Shown here in pieces: positions 1 to 7,366 of a DNA stretch of 64,000 nt. The notes beneath the pieces were generated by a model. It worked only from the letters and a program-made list of their open reading frames with translations. It had not been told where the DNA came from and ran no database searches. Position numbers and translations under genes: made by a program. Numbering within the stretch: position 1 is the first letter of the stretch; each line of letters begins with the position of its first letter. Source of the stretch: Rhodospirillaceae bacterium (GTDB taxonomy: Bacteria > Pseudomonadota > Alphaproteobacteria > Rhodospirillales > Rhodospirillaceae). The DNA lies in contig JAVJSV010000002.1 of NCBI GenBank assembly GCA_040219235.1, positions 1 to 64,000 of the forward strand. Direction: 5' to 3'.

Positions 1-105
1 GTCTGTCTTTCGCGCCCTCCGGTCTGTCTTTCGCGCCCTCCGGTCTGTCTTTCGCGCCCTCCGGTCTGTCTTTCGCGCCCTCCGGTCTGTCTTTCGCGCC
101 CTCCG
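1..105. repeat. 21-bp perfect tandem repeat, at least 5 copies
   Basis: Five identical 21-bp units fill positions 1-105 and the array is cut by the window edge. Each unit begins GTCTGTCTTTCGCG and ends CCCTCCG. On the minus strand the units are in frame with the ABC exporter and encode RPEGAKD heptads. Identity at the nucleotide level, including third positions, indicates recent expansion by slippage or recombination. Confidence 0.95.
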
Positions 106-1780
106 GTCTGTGCGGATCATCATCAAGCCGACCATTATTCATATGGTAAATACGATCCGTCAGCCTGAGAATGGAAGGCCTGTGACTCACGACAATGCAA
201 GTCGTGTGGCCCTTTAAGCGGTGTAAAATATCTCTCAGGTAGGAATCACCATCGTCGTCCATAGCGGAGTTGGCTTCATCAAACAGCATGATCTTAGGCC
301 GGTCGAACAGAACCCGCGCCAGCGCAATGCGTTGGGCCACACCGCGCGGCAGCAGATCTCCTGCTCCCGCGCCCACTTGGGTCTGATAACCAAGCGGCAT
401 CTTGCCAATCACAGCCTTCAAACCGACCATATCTGCAATAACTTTGGCCTGCTCTTTAAGTTCCGGTCGAAACGTTGTGATGTTTTCTAAGATGGTGCCG
501 CGATAAAGCGCTTCGCGTTGCGGTAAATAAGCCACTTGCCCATGAAGACGTGCCGGACCACTTTTCAACAACGGTTCACCATCAATGAAGACTTCACCTG
601 TTGTGGGTTGAATGAGCCCTCGGATCAAGGTGAGCAGAACAGACTTGCCGCTGCCGTTAGGCCCTGCGATGCCGATAATTTCGCCGGGCGCGATATGCAA
701 ATTAACGCTATCAAGAACCGTCTCACCGTCGTCCGTAAACTTGAAGGTCACATCACGCAGCGTAATCTCGCCTTCAATATTCAAGCGGTCATGGCTTACA
801 TCGTCTTTCAGATCGCGATCCAAGGGCATATCAAAGATCGTCCGGAATCTCTTTCGGGCGTTTTTAATGGATTGAAAACGCGTCCAGAAGCCAATCACAC
901 CGTTCAGGGGTTGCAAGGCGCGCCCCGCAAGCAAGGTACAAGCCGCGAGCGCACCAATGGTCAGCGTGCCATCGATCACCAAGGCCCCCCCGTAAGCGAC
1001 CACGGTCACAATGCACACTTGGGTCAACAAATGGCCCATGTCGGTCATCAAGGACGCCAGTTCATCGACTTTGAGGCCAGCGTTAATTTTACTTTCCTGT
1101 AACCGTTCAGAGCGGCGCTGAAGAAGGTTCTCAAAGGCCATGCTTTTCACAGTGTGAATGCCGTTCAACACGCCAATGATGTAGCTGTATCTGTCTTCTT
1201 CTTTTTCAAGCTGCTCATCCATCCGCGCTTCTAGACGCCGGCCCAGCGCCAATGTGCCGAGAAAAAATACCACCGAAAGCGCAACAGGAATCACCACAAC
1301 ACTGCCGCCCAGCGTAAAGATGAGACCTAAGAACAACAGCGCAAATGGTAAGTCCAGCAACGTCAGAACCGCTTGGCCGGAATAGAAGTCGCGCAATTGA
1401 TTCAGGGCACCGAAACGTTCGGTATGAACGCCAGAGCCGGTACGCTCAAAAGCGCCGATATCGGATGCCAACATATGCTCAAAAGCTGCGCAGCCTGCGG
1501 TGTATTCGAACTTCGCCCCCACGCGCCCCATAACGTAGGACCGGGATAACCGCATCAGCGCCTCAAGCAGCACAGCAATGCCAACCCCCACAACGAGCAG
1601 AGATAAAGTGCTAACACTTTGGTTGGGGATGATGCGGTCATACACTTGCAACAGGGCAAGAGGCAGCGCCAAGCCAAGCAGGTTAATAAGAACCGTAGAG
1701 ACCAACACTTCCCCACGGGACATCAATATTTTTGGGATAGAGTCCTCAAATAAGGGTATTGCTGACGTCGGGTGGTTCAT
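1..1780 (-). CDS. ABC exporter, fused permease-ATPase (type I secretion-like), C-terminus off window
   Basis: I translated this gene by hand because it leaves the window at base 1. The start is ATG at 1780, with AAAGG six bases upstream. A hydrophobic N-terminal membrane domain spans roughly residues 15-300, followed by a nucleotide-binding domain. Walker A GPNGSGKS is at about 373-380, and Walker B IMLFDE has its Asp-Glu at about 501-502. The ABC signature is LPRGV at about 477-481 instead of LSGGQ, followed by a normal AQRIALAR helix. There is no peptidase domain, so it resembles the LapB/PrtD-like exporters rather than bacteriocin exporters. From residue 558 the chain becomes a perfect RPEGAKD heptad repeat. 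The substrate is unknown, and any partner adaptor would lie to the left of the window. Confidence 0.85.
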   Translation of the reverse strand, partial: MNHPTSAIPLFEDSIPKILMSRGEVLVSTVLINLLGLALPLALLQVYDRIIPNQSVSTLSLLVVGVGIAVLLEALMRLSRSYVMGRVGAKFEYTAGCAAFEHMLASDIGAFERTGSGVHTERFGALNQLRDFYSGQAVLTLLDLPFALLFLGLIFTLGGSVVVIPVALSVVFFLGTLALGRRLEARMDEQLEKEEDRYSYIIGVLNGIHTVKSMAFENLLQRRSERLQESKINAGLKVDELASLMTDMGHLLTQVCIVTVVAYGGALVIDGTLTIGALAACTLLAGRALQPLNGVIGFWTRFQSIKNARKRFRTIFDMPLDRDLKDDVSHDRLNIEGEITLRDVTFKFTDDGETVLDSVNLHIAPGEIIGIAGPNGSGKSVLLTLIRGLIQPTTGEVFIDGEPLLKSGPARLHGQVAYLPQREALYRGTILENITTFRPELKEQAKVIADMVGLKAVIGKMPLGYQTQVGAGAGDLLPRGVAQRIALARVLFDRPKIMLFDEANSAMDDDGDSYLRDILHRLKGHTTCIVVSHRPSILRLTDRIYHMNNGRLDDDPHRPEGAKDRPEGAKDRPEGAKDRPEGAKDRPEGAKDR

Positions 1781-1846
1781 AAAATACCTTTGAACGGAGT
1801 CTGTTTGGGCGCTCAGTGATGCGCAAAGACCATTGATCGTAAGTGA

Positions 1847-1860
1847 TATCCGATCGGATA
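1847..1860. promoter_or_regulatory. 14-bp perfect palindrome upstream of the ABC exporter
   Basis: TATCCGATCGGATA is its own reverse complement. It lies 66 bp upstream of the exporter start codon in a 196-bp AT-rich gap. The position suits an operator for a dimeric regulator. I cannot name the regulator and saw no clear sigma-54 -24/-12 element nearby. Confidence 0.4.
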
Positions 1861-1976
1861 CACGTAATCATTGAAAAATTCGTAAACTATTGTAATCAAA
1901 ACAAGATTTGACTCGCTTACTTTACAAATTCGGTCGTAAGGTTCTCTATGCGCGACCTAATAACAGCCGCTTAACC

Positions 1977-3362
1977 CTAGGTTTCCACCCATTCGGCCCG
2001 CTTGCGATAAATTGTTGACGGGCTGACCTCCAGAAGCTGGGCTGCTTGGACAATATTACCGTCACACTTCTGAATGGCAGATTCGATCGCCTGGCGTTCA
2101 ACTTTCCACAAAGGCAACACATCTAACTGCGCATCCAGACTCTCTTTTGCAGATGCTGAAACCTCTCTGATGTTAGCTTTAGACCCCGTTTCATTAAGAC
2201 CCAGAGTGTCTGAAGTGAGGTCCGCGGTGTCATTTAAAACGATTGCGGAGCGAATTTTATTGATGAGTTCCCTGACATTACCAGGCCAGGGATGGCTGAG
2301 CAGCCGGGCTTGGGCATCCTCGGTCAAATGCGCAGAGTGGCCGCGCTCCTCCTGCCCCAGATCAGCAGCAAACTTAGCTGCGATTTCAATAACGTCATGC
2401 CCACGATCCCTGAGGGATGGCAGGTGTATGGGGATGACATTGAGCCGATAGTATAAATCGTCCCTGAAAGTGCCGCGCTGCACTTCCTCTGCGGGGTCAC
2501 GGTTGGTCGCACAAATGACACGGACATCGACCTCAGAAACGTGATCTGACCCTACTTTCTGGACCTTGCCGGTTTGCAGAAACCGCAACAGCTTGGACTG
2601 CACGTCGTACTCAAGTTCACAAATCTCATCTAAAAAGAGAATCCCGCCGTCCGCAGACGAAGCGGCGCCGTTGCGGTCTACCGTGGCCCCCGTAAACGCG
2701 CCTTTTACGTGACCAAAAATCTCGCTTTCAAGAAGGTCTTTCGGGATCGCGCCACAGTTCAGCGCCACAAATGGTTTATTCGCTCTGGGCCCCTGGTGAT
2801 GGAGCGCCTCAGCACAGAGCTCCTTGCCAGTTCCGCTCTCCCCGGTGATCAGCACCGGGGCCTTGCTTTTGGCCGCAAGTTCGATCAGGCGATACACTCC
2901 TTGCATGGGCTTTGATGACCCAACAAAGCTGTGGAAACGACCACGTTCTTTACGACTCTTGAGCTCAGAAATCTGACTTTGCAGGGTTTGGGTTTTGAGA
3001 ACATTAGACAGTGTTGTCGTTAAACGGCTGCTGCTGAAGGGCTTGACCAGAAAGTCATCCGCCCCGGCGCGCATGGCCTCAACAGACATGCTCACGGACC
3101 CATGAGCCGATATGACAACCACAGCCGTCTCTGGGTGATTGGTCTTCAGAGACTTCACCAGCTCAATGCCATTTGCATCGGGCAGCTGAACGTCGGTGAC
3201 GACCGCATTGAATACGGTTTCGGTCAGCTGCGTCTGAGCTTCTGCGCCGGTGTTGACCACTGTGACCGCAAAAGAGTCAGGGGCGAGATAGCTGGCATAC
3301 AGCTGAGCCAAAGCGGGCTCATCCTCAATGATCAGTACTTTATTGATGTGTCCCGGAGTCAT
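1977..3362 (-). CDS. LuxO-like sigma-54-dependent response regulator (NtrC family)
   Basis: This is a cytoplasmic transcriptional activator for sigma-54 promoters, 461 aa. The receiver domain (about 8-120) has E13/D14, phospho-acceptor D57 in VVTDVQLPD and K107 in LVKPF. The AAA+ domain (about 147-380) has Walker A GESGTGKE at 174-181, the sigma-54 contact loop GAFTGA at 221-226 and Walker B ILFLDE. A Fis-type helix-turn-helix (CDGNIVQAAQLLEVSPSTIY) closes the protein. The AAA+ part closely resembles Vibrio LuxO as I recall that sequence, for example FGHVKGAFTGA and FLQTGKVQKVGS. No sensor kinase or phosphotransferase gene is next to it. It is upstream of and co-directional with the ABC exporter, which is a possible target. 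The start is ATG at 3362 with a weak Shine-Dalgarno. Confidence 0.9.
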   Translation of the reverse strand: MTPGHINKVLIIEDEPALAQLYASYLAPDSFAVTVVNTGAEAQTQLTETVFNAVVTDVQLPDANGIELVKSLKTNHPETAVVVISAHGSVSMSVEAMRAGADDFLVKPFSSSRLTTTLSNVLKTQTLQSQISELKSRKERGRFHSFVGSSKPMQGVYRLIELAAKSKAPVLITGESGTGKELCAEALHHQGPRANKPFVALNCGAIPKDLLESEIFGHVKGAFTGATVDRNGAASSADGGILFLDEICELEYDVQSKLLRFLQTGKVQKVGSDHVSEVDVRVICATNRDPAEEVQRGTFRDDLYYRLNVIPIHLPSLRDRGHDVIEIAAKFAADLGQEERGHSAHLTEDAQARLLSHPWPGNVRELINKIRSAIVLNDTADLTSDTLGLNETGSKANIREVSASAKESLDAQLDVLPLWKVERQAIESAIQKCDGNIVQAAQLLEVSPSTIYRKRAEWVET

Positions 3363-3522
3363 GGATGCTGTGTACCAAAATTATGAGCCAAGTACACTCA
3401 ATACAATTATTAGATGTAGAGACTGTTAAAGCGCCGCATTTGCGCAGCAGAGCATTAACGTTTGGGGCGGCGGAGCGATGCAAGAAAGCCTAAGACCTCA
3501 GGCGAAGCGCTGAAATTGAGGG

Positions 3523-4335
3523 CTAAACTGTTAAGCTGTGAAGATAGCCGGCCACCTTCTCGACCCAGATTTTTGGGTGGGTATCAGTGATATCCACACC
3601 GCCACCTTCGATTTCGATATAGGTAAAATGCGGGCAGAGCTGCATGGTCTTTTCGGCCAGCGGGTAGAGGATGTCGCCAGTGTTAAACAGGGCCAGGGTT
3701 GGCTGTGTGACCTTCTGCATAGCAGCGGCGCCATCATAGTTAAAGGCGGCATGGTGACCATACCAAAATGGACCCCGCCCGATGAGAGGCTGCACCACAT
3801 AGCCGGTACAAAGATCGAGCCCGTCGGGCTGATCTTCGACCCACTTCAGGCGCTTCACAAACATATCTGAGAAGTGTGAACCATCGGCTTTGGGGGCAAA
3901 GTTTTTTTCTTCTTCCAGCACGGTATCGATATAGCTTTGCTGCTCTTCCCGGCTCATGGGGCCAGGCCCGGACAACACCAGAGACCGCACCCGATCCGGA
4001 TAAGCGATGGCGGCTTCCATGGCGATTTTACAGCCGGTGTGGTGGCCGCCAGCATGGGCCGAGGCCAGCCCAAGGTGATCAAGCACGGCAGGAATAGCCT
4101 TGGCATAATCGGGAATAAACGGCGGCTGGGATGGCGGGTCAGACATGCCAAACCCAGGCGTATCAATGCCGATGGTGCGGATGCCAGCTTCGGCCAACAG
4201 CGGATAGACCTTATCGAATTGACGACTCGTTAAGGGCGACTGTGAGCATAAAATCAAAGGCGCGCCATCGCCGCCGCTGTCTTGAAAATGAAGTTGGCCG
4301 AACGGGCCATCAGCGTATCCACGTCGCAAAGTCAT
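3523..4335 (-). CDS. Alpha/beta-hydrolase-fold protein with G-H-H-T-G elbow (paralogue 1)
   Basis: A cytoplasmic 270-aa alpha/beta hydrolase fold; ATG at 4335 follows an AGAAGG Shine-Dalgarno. The N-terminus RGYADGPFGQLHF, the SQSPLTS oxyanion region and the TPGFGMSDPP loop fit the fold. The nucleophile elbow reads G97-H98-H99-T100-G101, so His stands where Ser, Asp or Cys is expected. An acidic residue follows strand 7 (NTGD). At the canonical catalytic-His site (GGGVDI, where GH-x-x is usual) I see Val, although His occurs nearby in TDTHP. Two paralogues with the same elbow lie at 38055-38846 and 40450-41433. It is the last gene of a minus-strand run that includes an amine oxidase. Substrate and even hydrolase activity are uncertain. 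Confidence 0.8.
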   Translation of the reverse strand: MTLRRGYADGPFGQLHFQDSGGDGAPLILCSQSPLTSRQFDKVYPLLAEAGIRTIGIDTPGFGMSDPPSQPPFIPDYAKAIPAVLDHLGLASAHAGGHHTGCKIAMEAAIAYPDRVRSLVLSGPGPMSREEQQSYIDTVLEEEKNFAPKADGSHFSDMFVKRLKWVEDQPDGLDLCTGYVVQPLIGRGPFWYGHHAAFNYDGAAAMQKVTQPTLALFNTGDILYPLAEKTMQLCPHFTYIEIEGGGVDITDTHPKIWVEKVAGYLHSLTV

Positions 4336-4402
4336 CGTTTTAAACCTTCTTAACTAGCGCTCACCTTGGTTCGAGAATTTCTTGTTGGGGCCTCGGTCGT
4401 GG

Positions 4403-4509
4403 AACGAGCCCATGCACAACTGGTTCCGCTCAAACGAGCCCATGGACGTATGATCGGAGGAACGAGCCCATGGAACACCCCAGACGCACCCCCTTGTAAC
4501 GAGCCCATG
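4403..4509. repeat. Four direct copies of AACGAGCCCATG
   Basis: The 12-mer AACGAGCCCATG occurs exactly at 4403-4414, 4433-4444, 4461-4472 and 4498-4509, with start-to-start spacings of 30, 28 and 37 bp. All lie in the 249-bp gap upstream of the hydrolase start at 4335. They could be an iterated regulator-binding site or the remains of a degenerate minisatellite. The bases between copies are not conserved. Confidence 0.85.
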
Positions 4510-4549
4510 CACCAAAGTATTTCCCGGAAAACAGAGAATTCACTTGAAA

Positions 4550-4569
4550 ATAACAATTTATATTGTTAT
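4550..4569. promoter_or_regulatory. Inverted repeat ATAACAAT-N4-ATTGTTAT, candidate operator
   Basis: Perfect 8-bp arms (4550-4557 and 4562-4569) are separated by TTAT. The element lies just after the VOC gene stop and upstream of the hydrolase gene, beside the AACGAGCCCATG repeats. Its AT-rich symmetric form suits a dimeric winged-helix regulator such as a MarR-type protein. The stem lacks GC and a following T-run, so a terminator for the VOC gene is less likely. Confidence 0.5.
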
Positions 4570-4584
4570 GGTGTCTTGCGATGA

Positions 4585-5226
4585 TCATTCAGGGATGTGT
4601 CGAATGGTGGGTTCGACTTTCTTGAGGAAGAGCGGCATGGGGTTTGACTCGGCGACAAACAGACCCACGCCATCTGCATCTTTCATCCAGAAACGTGTCA
4701 TGCGTCCGGCGGCGGTGCGTTCGCCCTCTTTGACAATCACATACCCGTCCTCAGCGGCGGCAGCTTTGACCTGGTTGAACGCCGCATCTGCGTCGGGCGT
4801 TAAAATGAACAGACCAATCGCCCCATAGGGCTTGCGCGCCGTCTCAGGAATGGCCGGGGCCTCAGGCTTCTTGATATGGGGCGCGATCAGGGCGAGATAG
4901 CTTGAATTGGCGTTGACCTGATCACTGTCCAGCGCCGGACGCAGCACTTCAAAGTCCATCGCTTCACCGGGCTCAAAGCCGAGCGTCCATTCCAACACCG
5001 GACTGGCCACATTGCGCAAGCTCTCGCTCAGACGCATCCCAAAGATGTCGCGGTAAAGTTTCAACGATACATCAACGTCGCGCACCATGATGGTTGAACG
5101 CCACGCGATTGCGCTCTCCAGCTTGGGCTCTGTTGCCGGCCAGGATGGCGGCGTCATGGTCATGGTTTGGGCGTTGGCTTGGCTGGCACATAAAACCATC
5201 ACGACAGCCGTCAAATATGTCTTCAT
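4585..5226 (-). CDS. Exported VOC (glyoxalase/dioxygenase-fold) protein
   Basis: 213 aa with an N-terminal signal peptide (MKTYLTAVVMVLCASQANAQ), so it is probably periplasmic. The VOC fold is shown by IAWRSTIMVRDVDVSLKLY followed by RDIFGMRL and by the C-terminal half TRFWMKDADGVGLFVAES, where the two beta-alpha-beta-beta-beta modules end. VOC proteins bind a metal and act as lyases, isomerases or dioxygenases; the substrate cannot be read from the sequence. The start ATG at 5226 has AAGGAG eight bases upstream. It lies 44 bp downstream of the nitrilase-fold gene in the same direction, so it is probably in one operon with the genes up to 8848. Confidence 0.75.
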   Translation of the reverse strand: MKTYLTAVVMVLCASQANAQTMTMTPPSWPATEPKLESAIAWRSTIMVRDVDVSLKLYRDIFGMRLSESLRNVASPVLEWTLGFEPGEAMDFEVLRPALDSDQVNANSSYLALIAPHIKKPEAPAIPETARKPYGAIGLFILTPDADAAFNQVKAAAAEDGYVIVKEGERTAAGRMTRFWMKDADGVGLFVAESNPMPLFLKKVEPTIRHIPE

Positions 5227-5270
5227 GTCCGTCTCTCCTTGTGCGCGCGATATTTTCTTATGCCACGCCC

Positions 5271-6557
5271 TTATGCCACACCGGGGGCTTTCAAGACGCC
5301 GCGGTCCACCAAGCTCTTGATGGTCTCACGCAGCAGGTCATCGTGCTCACTGGCGTCCTGAATGGGTGTGTCTGTGAACGCCCCGACGGGGGCAAACTCA
5401 GCCGCATTGTAGGTCAGGCGATGCACCGGCACCTGCAGCGCGCCCAACGTGTTCTGCGACCCCAGACCGGTGCGCGCCTGACGCAGGGCATCAATATCAA
5501 TGGTCGCGGTGATGAAGCCTTCGCCGCCATCTTCGGCTGCCGCCATTAGTTCACCACGAAAATCGATAATCTCTGACGGTTGCCGGGGTGAAACCTCCGC
5601 TGTTTCATCCTCGCCCACCGGACCTAAATTTGACAGCAGGACATAGGCCATGTTTTCGGACGCGCGAACACGGCGGGTCATGGTGCTGACGCTTGGACGC
5701 ACGGCACCCGGAAACTCCGGCGACGCGGTCGGATTGACAATCAGCTCGGCCCCTTTGAGGGCAAACCCGCGCATAACTTCGGGCTGTTTGACGTCCAAGG
5801 CCACCATGCTGGCGAGCACGCCGATCTCTGTGTCCGCCACCGGAAACAGACTGTCCTCGCCAAAGGCGTCCAACCAGGCGGGAAGAATATCGCCCGGGCG
5901 GGTTTTCACTGTCGGGTCATTGAGTTTGCGATAATTGACGATGAGATCGCCGCTGGGAGAAATAATCATACCGCTGAGAAAATAACGGCCTGGGAAAGCC
6001 GCAATGCGTTCGGCGGCGTTGATGGCGACAAAGGCGTTTGCTTTTTGCGCGGCCCGGCCCAGCTGTTCGATCTCCGGGCCGTTGGCCTCAATGGAGCCCT
6101 TGATCCATTCCTCGACACCGGCGCCCGCCGGGGCCGGCTGCAAGCAGAACTCAGAGAAGGAATACAACTTCGCGCCAACCTCGTCCGCGCCGCGCTCAAT
6201 CCACGCTGCCACCCGGTCAACATTGGTCTGCAAACCATCAGGACGGAATTTTCCATTGCTGTCAAAGGCGGGCGTCGCGACCGTCTGCACACAGGCGGCG
6301 CGGTACAAAGGCACTTTAGGCCCCGCCGCCTCGATACCCGGCTTGACATTTATTTTTATACCACCGTAACGCCCGGCATCTTCATCACTGACGGGTTTTT
6401 CATCTGCTGCCTGAGCCGCACGGCCACCGGTCGCCGCAAGCGCGCCGACAGACAGACCCGCGCCGGCGAACAAAACATGGCGGCGTGTTGGGTCGTTCCG
6501 GCTTGCATCGTTCAGTGTTGCATCACTCCGTTTTGACTCATTTTTTTGTGAGGTCAT
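5271..6557 (-). CDS. Tat-exported carbon-nitrogen hydrolase (nitrilase) fold protein lacking the catalytic Cys
   Basis: 428 aa. A long N-region, a twin-arginine motif (TRRHVLF, R25-R26) and a hydrophobic stretch ending GRAAQA indicate Tat export. The nitrilase fold is clear: the Glu site SFSEF (E136), the Lys site NYRKLNDP (K211) and the segment IGVLASMVALDVKQPE, then GAELIVNPTA. In active nitrilases and amidases the last segment carries Cys just before the x-Asp pair (CYD-like); here the position is Ala253 (VALD). The DNA codon is GCC, so this is not a translation slip. Either the protein is catalytically dead, or it works as a binding protein or by another chemistry. Neighbours are VOC and CpeT-like exported proteins and an amine oxidase. 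Confidence 0.8.
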   Translation of the reverse strand: MTSQKNESKRSDATLNDASRNDPTRRHVLFAGAGLSVGALAATGGRAAQAADEKPVSDEDAGRYGGIKINVKPGIEAAGPKVPLYRAACVQTVATPAFDSNGKFRPDGLQTNVDRVAAWIERGADEVGAKLYSFSEFCLQPAPAGAGVEEWIKGSIEANGPEIEQLGRAAQKANAFVAINAAERIAAFPGRYFLSGMIISPSGDLIVNYRKLNDPTVKTRPGDILPAWLDAFGEDSLFPVADTEIGVLASMVALDVKQPEVMRGFALKGAELIVNPTASPEFPGAVRPSVSTMTRRVRASENMAYVLLSNLGPVGEDETAEVSPRQPSEIIDFRGELMAAAEDGGEGFITATIDIDALRQARTGLGSQNTLGALQVPVHRLTYNAAEFAPVGAFTDTPIQDASEHDDLLRETIKSLVDRGVLKAPGVA

Positions 6558-6596
6558 GGGACCATCCTTTAATGTGGGCCTTTTGTGTCAGCGGGC

Positions 6597-7325
6597 TTAC
6601 TGAACGCGGTCTAACTTATGGAAGTTGAAGTTGGCCATGGTCATAACCACAGTCCCGTCGTCCAAGCGGACAATTTTGTCGCGGAACCAAAAAGAACTGC
6701 CGTCAATCACGGCTTCATAGCTGAAAGCCTGGCCGCCAAAGGCACAGGCGTTTGTGCGCATGGGCATATGATAGGCGTTACCGCGTTGATCGACGATCAA
6801 ATCGCAAATCTCTGGAAATGCGGAAATGTCGTCCGGGGTCAGACCCTCTAACATAGACAGGTCTTTATACGCCCCGATGTATTTTTCCCGGTCTTTGAAG
6901 TTGATCAGGTTAACGCGAATGACTTCTTCTTCCTGATCAATGGTGAGATTATAGATACGTTGGCGATAGGTCTCACTCGGATCACCATCGCGATACTCTT
7001 CAACGTACAAAACATTCTCACCCAATGCTGGAAAATCGATGCGGGCGTAGTGAGAGGTGACGTTAAGATAGCCGCCCATGCCGGAGTTATCGACGCGCCA
7101 CACTTCACCAGTGAAGTTATCTTCGCCCATGCGCGCTTCGACCTCTGCCACCTGTTTGTCGTTGTTATAAGTGCCGGGCCACCAGGTCATGATCTGTGCG
7201 AGGTCTTGCTCCAGCGGGCTTTGAGCCTGAACCGGGGCGGGTGCGAGGGCTGCCCCGAGTGTAGCCCCAAGCGCAACCCCACACGCAGCCAAGACGAGTG
7301 CTCTGTAGTAAGTGCGTAAACTCAT
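6597..7325 (-). CDS. CpeT/CpcT-like exported protein
   Basis: 242 aa with a signal peptide (hydrophobic stretch ending in APVQAQ). The body has the CpeT/CpcT pattern: an N-terminal WWPGTYNNDKQ, then PALGENVLYVEEYRDG and the Y-R-Q-R-I-Y segment. In cyanobacteria CpeT-family lyases attach bilins to phycobiliproteins. No phycobiliprotein is present here, so the role must differ, perhaps binding a hydrophobic ligand. I prefer ATG at 7325 (AGAGGGGA seven bases upstream) over the TTG at 7331. The gene starts 41 bp after the amine oxidase stop and probably belongs to that operon. Confidence 0.7.
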   Translation of the reverse strand: MSLRTYYRALVLAACGVALGATLGAALAPAPVQAQSPLEQDLAQIMTWWPGTYNNDKQVAEVEARMGEDNFTGEVWRVDNSGMGGYLNVTSHYARIDFPALGENVLYVEEYRDGDPSETYRQRIYNLTIDQEEEVIRVNLINFKDREKYIGAYKDLSMLEGLTPDDISAFPEICDLIVDQRGNAYHMPMRTNACAFGGQAFSYEAVIDGSSFWFRDKIVRLDDGTVVMTMANFNFHKLDRVQ

Positions 7326-7366
7326 ATTCAAGTCCCCTCTAGATATTCCGCTTCAGGTGTTCCGGG

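Noticed and set aside
1-105. Could the tandem repeat be a CRISPR array?
   Set aside because: Units are directly adjacent with no spacers and are in frame with the ABC exporter.
536-1102. Open frame on the plus strand (188 aa).
   Set aside because: It is antisense to the ABC exporter, has no ribosome site and shows no protein-like domain.
6045-6536. 163-aa plus-strand open frame.
   Set aside because: It is the antisense shadow of the nitrilase-fold gene, which has clear domain and Tat motifs.
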